Part shown: positions 57,748-64,000 of the stretch, piece after piece | How positions within the stretch are numbered: position 1 is the stretch's first letter | How the letters are laid out: each line of letters opens with the position of its first letter | NCBI GenBank assembly: GCA_029255685.2 | Contig: CM055319.2 | Location: forward strand, 34,001,068-34,065,067 | Reading direction: 5' to 3' | Length of the DNA stretch: 64,000 nucleotides | From: Silene conica | Lineage: Eukaryota > Streptophyta > Magnoliopsida > Caryophyllales > Caryophyllaceae | Program-made: the position numbers and the translations under genes | The notes under the pieces: model-generated | Told to the model about the DNA's origin: nothing | Seen by the model: only the letters and a program-made list of their open reading frames with translations | The model's database searches: none

Positions 57748-60700
57748 TCAATCAAACAAATGTGGATAACGCTCTCTCATGGATGCCTCTGGCTCCCACG
57801 TAGCCTCCTCCTGATTATGGTTGGTCCACAGGACTTTCACCAAGGACGTCTCCCCATTGCGAGTCTTTCGCACCTTCCTGTCTAGAATCTCTTTCGGAGT
57901 CTCAATGTATGCCAACTGCTCATCTACCTCAATCACCTCGTGCTGAAGCACATGTGATGGATCACTCACATACTTCCTCAACTGGGACACATGGAACACA
58001 TTATGGACCTTGGATAGAGCTGGAGGTAAAGCTAATCGGTATGCCACCTCCCCAACTTTGTCCAAAATCTCAAACGGTCCAATAAATTTTTGACTCAACT
58101 TGCCACGCTTACCGAACCTCATCACACCCTTCATTGGAGAGACTTTCAGTAGTACTTTCTCTCCGGCCTCGAATGAAATATCACTCCTCTTCAGGTCGGC
58201 ATAGCTCTTCTGTCTATCCTGAGCGGCCCTCATCCGCTGTCGAATAACCTGAACCTGCTCCACCATCTCCTGGATCATATCGGGCCCTAATGTCACAACA
58301 TCAGCTCGATCATCCCAACACACAGGGCTCCGACACTTCCTTCCGTATAGAGCCTCGAAAGGGGCCATCCCTATGCTGGCATGGTAGCTGTTATTATAGG
58401 AAAACTCGATCAACCCCAGTCGATCCTCCCAAGATCCTCCGAACTCAAGCACACATGCCCTCAACATATCCTCAAGGGTCTGAATCGTTCTCTCAGTCTG
58501 ACCATCAGTAGCTGGATGAAAAGCAGTACTCATCTTCAATTGGGTGCCCAAAGCTGCCTGTAACTCCTGCCAAAATCTAGAGATGAACCTCGAGTCTCGA
58601 TCGGAAACAATGTCATTGGGTACACCATGTAACTTGACCACATTCTGCACATATGACTTAGCCAACTCAGCTTTACTCCAGGTATCTTTCATCGGTATAA
58701 AGTGAGCAGACTTAGTCAAGCGATCTACAATCACCCAAATCATGTTGTTGCCCCTCTGAGTCCGAGGCAACCCCACGATAAAATCCATTGAAATGTTCTC
58801 CCACTTCCACTCTGGCACATCCAAAGGTTGAACTTTCCCTTGAGATCTCTTATGCTCCCCTTTTACTCTCTGACATGTCAAGCACCTGGAAACAAACTCA
58901 GCGACTTCCTTCTTCATGCTAGGCCACCAGAATGTCTTCTTAAGATCTTTATACAGTTTATCACCCCCTGGGTGAACGGAATACGGAGTAGCATGAGCTT
59001 CAGTCAGGATCTTCTTCTTTAGCTCCTCTACATCCGGAACACACCATCGCCCACTGAACCTCAAACTACCGTCGGCATGAATACTGAACTTGGTCGTCGA
59101 CTCTCCACCCTCACTCTCCACCATCTTCTGCCATTTCTGGATTCTCGCATCGTTCTTTTGTAACTCCCGAATCTCCCCATACAACTCGGGCTCTATTGTC
59201 AAATCACCAAGAGCATCCCCTTTCCGAATCATGAAAATTCTCATCTCCCTTAAGTCACTATGCAACCTTACTCTCGATCTGGCACAACTCAAAGCATGTA
59301 CTGACTTCCTACTTAGAGCATCAGCTACCACATTCGCTTTGCCCTCGTGGTAGACAATCTGCATATCATAGTCTCCGATTAACTCTATCCACCTCCTCTG
59401 CCTCATATTCAACTCTTTCTGGGTGTAGATATACTTCAGGCTCTTATGATCAGAAAACACTTTAAAAGTGGCTCCATAAAGGTAATGGCGCCACAATTTA
59501 AGTGCAAACACAACTGCGCCCAATTCCAAATCATGAGTCGGATAATTTTCTTCGTAGGTCTTCAACTGGCGAGAAGCATACGCTATCACCCTCCCATTCT
59601 GCATTAGCACACAACCCAACCCATGCTTCGAAGCGTCAGTAAAAACTTCGAAGTTATCACTCCCAACTGGCAAAGCAAGAATAGGAGTTGTTGTCAGGCG
59701 TTCCTTAAGAGTCAGGAATGCCTTCTCACAACTCTCATCCCAGACAAAACGATTCTCCTTCCTCATTAACGATGTCAACGGCTTTGGTATTTTTGAAAAA
59801 TCTTTGACAAATCTCCGATAATATCCAGCCAATCCCAGAAAGCTTCGAATCTCACTCACATTCTTCGGACTCTGCCACCTAGTCACAGCCTCGATTTTAC
59901 TAGGATCTACAGACACCCCCTCCTTCGAAATTACATGCCCCATAAATGCGACTTTCTCCAACCAAAACTCACACTTGCTCAACTTAGCATTAAGCTTATG
60001 CTCCTCCAAGGTCTGAAGTAATTTCCTCAAATGATCCTCGTGCTCTTCTGCATTCTTGGAATACACCAGGATATCATCTATGAATACCACCACGAACTTG
60101 TCCAGATATGGGCTGAAGACTCGGTTCATCAAGTCCATGAACACAGCTGGAGCATTAGTCAATCCAAATGGCATAACCACAAATTCATAGTGGCCATAAC
60201 TCGTTCGGAAAACGGTCTTTGGAATGTCTTCATCCTTTATTCTCAACTGATGATACCCGGATCTCAAATCAATCTTGGAGAAAACCCCAGCTCCACTTAA
60301 CTGATCGAACAAGTCGTCAATTCTCGGCAAAGGATAACGGTTCTTGATGGTGATATTGTTCAGCTCTCGGTAGTCAACACAAAGTCTCAAACTACCATCC
60401 TTCTTCTTCACAAACAAAACGGGTGCTCCCCAGGGCGACACACTGGGTCGAATGAACCCTTTCTCAGCCAGTTCATCCAATTGCTTCTTCAACTCCTTCA
60501 TCTCTTTCGGTCCCATATGGTACGGTGATTTAGATATTGGTCCCGCCCCTGGTTTTAGGTCAATGGAAAATTCCACTTCCCTCCTCGGCGGTAATCCTGG
60601 AACGTCGTCTCGGAATACTCCCTCAAACTCCCGTACCACAGGTATTTCACTAGTCTTGGGGATCTCAGCCTCACAATCCCACATTTGGCACAAGATTAGG

Positions 60701-62346
60701 CTCTCTCCTTTTCGCAAGCTATACTTAAGGGTATTGACGGATATGAATTTGATTTTTGGCTTGACTCGGTATCCCTTGTAAGACACCCTCACTCCCTTAG
60801 GTCCCCTCAAAGAAATCTTCTTTTGATGACAGTCGATAAAAGCCCTATACTTCCCCAACCAGTCCATCCCTAGGATCACCTCAAAACCCCCCTGCGGAAA
60901 TTCTATGAGGTCACAAAAGAAAATTGCTTCCCCGATTTTGATGGGTACACTTCGATAAACTCTACTACAGGTGATCGACTCCCCTGAGGGTATGGTCACT
61001 GAGTCTGCGACTAAGTCGAACCTCTCAAGTCCCAAAATTCTAACATGCTCTCTAGACACAAAAGAATGGGTCGCACCGGAATCGAAAAGTACGAAGGTAG
61101 GTCTAGAGTTTACAAGAAAAGTACCGGTTACCACATGAGCATCCTCCTGAGCTGCCTGATTTCCCATGGCAAAGAGCTTGCCACTGGACTTGACTCCACT
61201 CTGGCTGGCAGAAGATGTCCCAGCCTGCTGATTTCCTTCCGTTCCCGTCTTGTGATTGTTCCCACTTCCATTGTACTGATTCTGGTATGAACGGTTCTGA
61301 TTGCTGTTGTAGTTCCTTTGATAGTTGTTGCTGCCTCCAGACTTCACACCCCCACCATAGTTTGTCATGGGTGTGAGATAGCCACTGCTGCCATATGACT
61401 GAGTGCGAGATCCTTGATATCCGGATGTAGGCGTGCGATAACCCCCAGACTGATTCCCTCTAGAAGAGCGACATACTGCCTGCTTGTGCCCAATCTTTCC
61501 GCAGCCAAAACAGACCATTCCCACCGAACCACTGCCATAACCTCCACTCCTGAAGTTGCCCCCACTCTGATTTCTCCCACCAGCAGAGGCACTACTCCCG
61601 AAGTAGCCACTGAACTTGTTAGTGCTTTGCTTTTTCGATCCTGAACCCTCAGTTACTGATTCAGCCTTCCTCTTTTCAGACTTGGACTTCTTGTCCTCCT
61701 TGATCATCTCTGAAAGCCTCTCCGCCGCCCCAGCACTTAGGTAGATGTCACGGACTGTGGTGGGCGGAGCTGCAATCAGTCTCTTTTTGATGGCGATTGA
61801 TAACCCCCTCTCAAATTTCATTGTCAGCATGGCATCGTCAAACCCCATGTCTCCCACATAACTCACCAACTGGATAAACTTTCTGTAGTAAGCCTCCACG
61901 GTCATGTCCTCCGACATCTTGAATGTATCAAACTCCTCCCTCAGCTTGCTTTTCTGAAATTCTGGTAGAAATACCTCATATAAGATCCTCTTGAATGCGA
62001 TCCAAGCAACAAACTCGGTCCTATCCTCTCTAGCTGCCTCTCTAATCTCTCCCTTGTTCCCGGTCCACCAGTCTCCAGCCATACCCCTCAGATAGTGGGC
62101 AGCTTGGTCAACCCTCAATTCTTTAGGGCAATCCACCAATTCAAATAGATTGCTGAATTCCCGGCACCAAGCTCCCAGCAGATGAGGTTCCCCCTCCCCG
62201 GTGAATTGGGTAGGGTGATGCCTCGCGATGATTGTGCTCATTTTCGCGGAGTCCATACGTTTGGCCTTTAGGGCCTCATTTTCAGCTATCAAACGGTCCA
62301 ACTCTTCTTGCGTGATGTTAACGGCATTGTCTCTTCGCGGAGGCAT
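57748..62346 (-). CDS. Intact chromovirus Gag-Pol polyprotein with chromodomain
   Basis: The start is taken as the ATG at 62346 (MPPRRDN), since the 16 upstream codons in frame look like leader; this gives 1532 residues. Gag occupies roughly 30-270 and ends with a CCHC knuckle, [14 protein letters not shown] (279-292). The aspartic protease has FDSGATHS (421-428). Reverse transcriptase spans ~620-785, with [10 protein letters not shown] at 755-764. RNase H has [10 protein letters not shown] (~902-911). Integrase has an HHCC zinc region ending CLTCQ (~1155) and a DDE core of SMDF, SDRDSRF and TERTIQ (~1186-1290). The C-terminus (~1480-1532) holds a chromodomain-like fold with [19 protein letters not shown], which in chromoviruses targets integration to marked chromatin. 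The order RT-RNase H-integrase defines Ty3/gypsy. No stop or frameshift is present. Confidence 0.93.
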   Translation of the reverse strand: MPPRRDNAVNITQEELDRLIAENEALKAKRMDSAKMSTIIARHHPTQFTGEGEPHLLGAWCREFSNLFELVDCPKELRVDQAAHYLRGMAGDWWTGNKGEIREAAREDRTEFVAWIAFKRILYEVFLPEFQKSKLREEFDTFKMSEDMTVEAYYRKFIQLVSYVGDMGFDDAMLTMKFERGLSIAIKKRLIAAPPTTVRDIYLSAGAAERLSEMIKEDKKSKSEKRKAESVTEGSGSKKQSTNKFSGYFGSSASAGGRNQSGGNFRSGGYGSGSVGMVCFGCGKIGHKQAVCRSSRGNQSGGYRTPTSGYQGSRTQSYGSSGYLTPMTNYGGGVKSGGSNNYQRNYNSNQNRSYQNQYNGSGNNHKTGTEGNQQAGTSSASQSGVKSSGKLFAMGNQAAQEDAHVVTGTFLVNSRPTFVLFDSGATHSFVSREHVRILGLERFDLVADSVTIPSGESITCSRVYRSVPIKIGEAIFFCDLIEFPQGGFEVILGMDWLGKYRAFIDCHQKKISLRGPKGVRVSYKGYRVKPKIKFISVNTLKYSLRKGESLILCQMWDCEAEIPKTSEIPVVREFEGVFRDDVPGLPPRREVEFSIDLKPGAGPISKSPYHMGPKEMKELKKQLDELAEKGFIRPSVSPWGAPVLFVKKKDGSLRLCVDYRELNNITIKNRYPLPRIDDLFDQLSGAGVFSKIDLRSGYHQLRIKDEDIPKTVFRTSYGHYEFVVMPFGLTNAPAVFMDLMNRVFSPYLDKFVVVFIDDILVYSKNAEEHEDHLRKLLQTLEEHKLNAKLSKCEFWLEKVAFMGHVISKEGVSVDPSKIEAVTRWQSPKNVSEIRSFLGLAGYYRRFVKDFSKIPKPLTSLMRKENRFVWDESCEKAFLTLKERLTTTPILALPVGSDNFEVFTDASKHGLGCVLMQNGRVIAYASRQLKTYEENYPTHDLELGAVVFALKLWRHYLYGATFKVFSDHKSLKYIYTQKELNMRQRRWIELIGDYDMQIVYHEGKANVVADALSRKSVHALSCARSRVRLHSDLREMRIFMIRKGDALGDLTIEPELYGEIRELQKNDARIQKWQKMVESEGGESTTKFSIHADGSLRFSGRWCVPDVEELKKKILTEAHATPYSVHPGGDKLYKDLKKTFWWPSMKKEVAEFVSRCLTCQRVKGEHKRSQGKVQPLDVPEWKWENISMDFIVGLPRTQRGNNMIWVIVDRLTKSAHFIPMKDTWSKAELAKSYVQNVVKLHGVPNDIVSDRDSRFISRFWQELQAALGTQLKMSTAFHPATDGQTERTIQTLEDMLRACVLEFGGSWEDRLGLIEFSYNNSYHASIGMAPFEALYGRKCRSPVCWDDRADVVTLGPDMIQEMVEQVQVIRQRMRAAQDRQKSYADLKRSDISFEAGEKVLLKVSPMKGVMRFGKRGKLSQKFIGPFEILDKVGEVAYRLALPPALSKVHNVFHVSQLRKYVSDPSHVLQHEVIEVDEQLAYIETPKEILDRKVRKTRNGETSLVKVLWTNHNQEEATWEPEASMRERYPHLFD

Positions 62347-62900
62347 ACTATAACACAAGTAAAGAAATGAGTCCCGACGTATATGGGTACCCATTTGGAT
62401 TAGGGCTATGTTCCCTAAGCATTAAAGTCTATAAACACTTATCATATAGAGTAGTTCTCTTTCGTAACATGGCTCAGGGATCACATAACCGCATATCACT
62501 AGACATGATGAAAGAAGAATTTCTAACATGTTTTTAATCACTTCACAGATTCATATTAATATACACCTCCTTATTCAAAAAATTAAAATTCTTTCATGCA
62601 CATGCCCCTCCCGGCTTATTTTTAAACAGTCACATATACTAAGAGTTCTCATAACATACTTATCACAGTATGCTATCACTTCCACCACCTCCTATTCTAC
62701 CCTTTTCTCTCGTATATGCATTCTGGGTTCCCGGGTAAAACTGAGAGGGCCTATGGTTCGGTGTGAGGGTGCCCCAGACTCATACTTTCCCTTGAGTGTG
62801 CTCTTAACAGTCCTATCCCGGGGTTCATTTTATTTAGACTCTCCTACATTCATTGGGTTCATTAGGTTAGGCCTGAGGATCGTTCGCTCTGATACCACTT
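62347..62900 (-). other. 5' leader and primer-binding site of the chromovirus
   Basis: The primer-binding site TGGTATCAGAGC (62886-62897, minus strand) is three bases from the LTR. The next ~200 bases on the minus strand match the start of the LARD interior (3145-3330), including GATCCTCAGGCCTAA. Confidence 0.85.
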
Positions 62901-63924
62901 TGTAACACCCCCACTTATTTAAGGGCTTGTACTAGGACTCCCTAGATAAATAAGGGTGTTACCATCTCGGTTTCCCGAGGCAGTAGGTACAAAGGAAGAT
63001 AAACAGTACTTTAAATTGATAAGTTATCTCAAAGAACAAGTTTATGCAACTGAATTAAAACAAATTGTCTTGATAAAACAAAAGTACAACTCATAAGTAA
63101 CTACTATGGTGATCTAGACTCTAGGCAGGTCCGGATCCAAGCTTCTCTCTTCCCCTAGCTCCCATAGTCTCAACACCTGTCAATCTGCTCCCCAATAATT
63201 GCTTCATCACAGGTGATCACGAATACACAGGGTCAACCACGAGGTTGAGTAGAGAAAAACTGCAAACAAACCACATTACTATAAATAGAAAGTCGAACTT
63301 CTCCACTCCGAATCACAAGACCCATAATTCTCCACACCAATCACAAGACCCTTTATCTCCGCACCAATCACAAGACCCTTTATCTCCACACCAATCACAG
63401 ACCCTTTATCTCCGCGCCAATCACAGACCCTTTGTCTCCGCACCAATCACAGAATGATATAAACAGCACAATATAACAATCACATGATATTATGTAACAA
63501 GCATGCTTAATATCAAATAAGAACAGATTACACATCAATATTTATCAGTATTTCCCCTACCTGAAATAGCAGGAAATGTAGATACGTCCACGCTCGTTAG
63601 AAGTGTTCCACACGAAACTCGCTACCTAAACATGTATATGTAACGAATTAAAACTTTCCCGAACCCCAAAACAACTTACACTTTCTATAAATAAAAACCT
63701 TTCATAAATGGAAAGTTTCCAAAAATAGAAACCCTTTATAAAAGGAAAGTTTCCATAAATAGAAACTTCCTAAACTTATAGGTTTCCCGACTAGTAAACT
63801 TCAACTACGCGATAACGAATTCTTAAAAGAACGAAAGACGGTTTTTAGACTTAGTAGTAAAATCTCCAATTAAACATGGTTAATAAAATAATTCCCTCAT
63901 AACAACCATAATACTAATTATTAC

Positions 63925-63962
<38 letters not shown>

Positions 63963-64000
63963 TAAAACCATAAAAATAAACTAGAAACCCGACAGCCCCC
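62901..64000 (-). repeat. 5' LTR of the chromovirus, partial
   Basis: The first 1100 plus-strand bases of an expected ~2.1-kb LTR. It includes the minisatellite (63305-63452) and a (TAA)n tract shorter than in the 3' LTR (about 63925-63962). Confidence 0.92.

Larger units (their letters stand above)
55416..64000 (-). mobile_element. Young Ty3/gypsy chromovirus (Tekay/Del type), right LTR truncated by window
   Basis: The 3' LTR is 55416-57558, followed leftwards-to-rightwards by polypurine tract, a complete gag-pol ORF, leader, primer-binding site and a 5' LTR from 62901 that runs off the window. The left flank GATAC should recur after the right LTR. In the ~1.05 kb of LTR that can be compared I count about fifteen substitutions, plus a longer (TAA)n tract in the 3' LTR. 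An open ORF, intact replication signals and low LTR divergence make it potentially autonomous. It inserted into copia B, so it is the youngest large insertion in this part. Confidence 0.93.

Noticed and set aside
58290-61644. Several plus-strand ORFs antisense to chromovirus gag-pol
   Set aside because: They are shadows of the long minus-strand coding frame.

Overview
This is plant nuclear DNA and almost entirely accessory. The sequence shows Ty1/copia and Ty3/gypsy LTR retrotransposons primed by initiator tRNA-Met, a Cassandra-type LTR carrying 5S rRNA sequence, Stowaway MITEs, Mutator-like elements with 9-bp target duplications, Helitrons, a CACTA element, and one intron-containing F-box/LRR gene of plant type. 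A eudicot is likely. Two short Mutator-type MITEs with AAGACGGAT-like ends remind me of Caryophyllales repeats, but that is recollection, not proof.

Layout. 294-638: solo LTR of a Cassandra-like TRIM. 863-9394: complete non-autonomous gypsy-type element (LARD-like) with 2.3-kb LTRs and no protein-coding capacity. 9413-9571: stray 3' internal end of a copia element, joined to copia A (9572-18184), whose gag-pol carries a 4-bp deletion and two stop codons. 18543-19666: TIR-bounded repeat. 19995-23418: the only convincing host gene, a two-exon F-box/LRR protein, with a Stowaway MITE in its 2.5-kb intron. 24636-29422: a block of DNA transposons: a Pack-MULE carrying a KNOX homeobox gene fragment, a Helitron, two small MULE-type MITEs, a longer MULE-like element and a second Stowaway-like MITE. 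29914-38218: decayed Tnt1-like copia element on the minus strand, split by a 2.9-kb gypsy solo LTR (32786-35688). 38493-40830: probable second Helitron. 40831-47949: old repeat debris with an En/Spm-type CACTA element (43299-45582) inserted in a minus-strand copia reverse transcriptase relic, plus another copia relic and a Helitron 3' end. 47950-55415: copia B, sister of copia A, with two stop codons. 55416 to the window end: a young chromovirus of Tekay/Del type on the minus strand, inserted into copia B just before its 3' LTR, with one uninterrupted 1532-codon gag-pol ORF and the right-hand LTR running off the window.

How the parts relate. The intact chromovirus and the LARD-like element share primer-binding site, 5' leader, polypurine tract region, LTR ends and a roughly 26-bp LTR minisatellite. 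The second is best read as a non-autonomous derivative mobilised by proteins from elements like the first. The 2.9-kb solo LTR is a third, more distant relative. Several nestings are dated by order and confirmed by target-site duplications: AAAAT (Cassandra), AGAAG (LARD), AAGTG (Tnt1-like), GAATC (solo LTR), ATT (CACTA), GACAATCTT (Pack-MULE), TTAAATATA, AACAAACTA and AAATAAGAA (MULE types). No bacterial-style systems, CRISPR arrays or convincing tRNA genes were seen. Boundaries and comparisons were read by eye.
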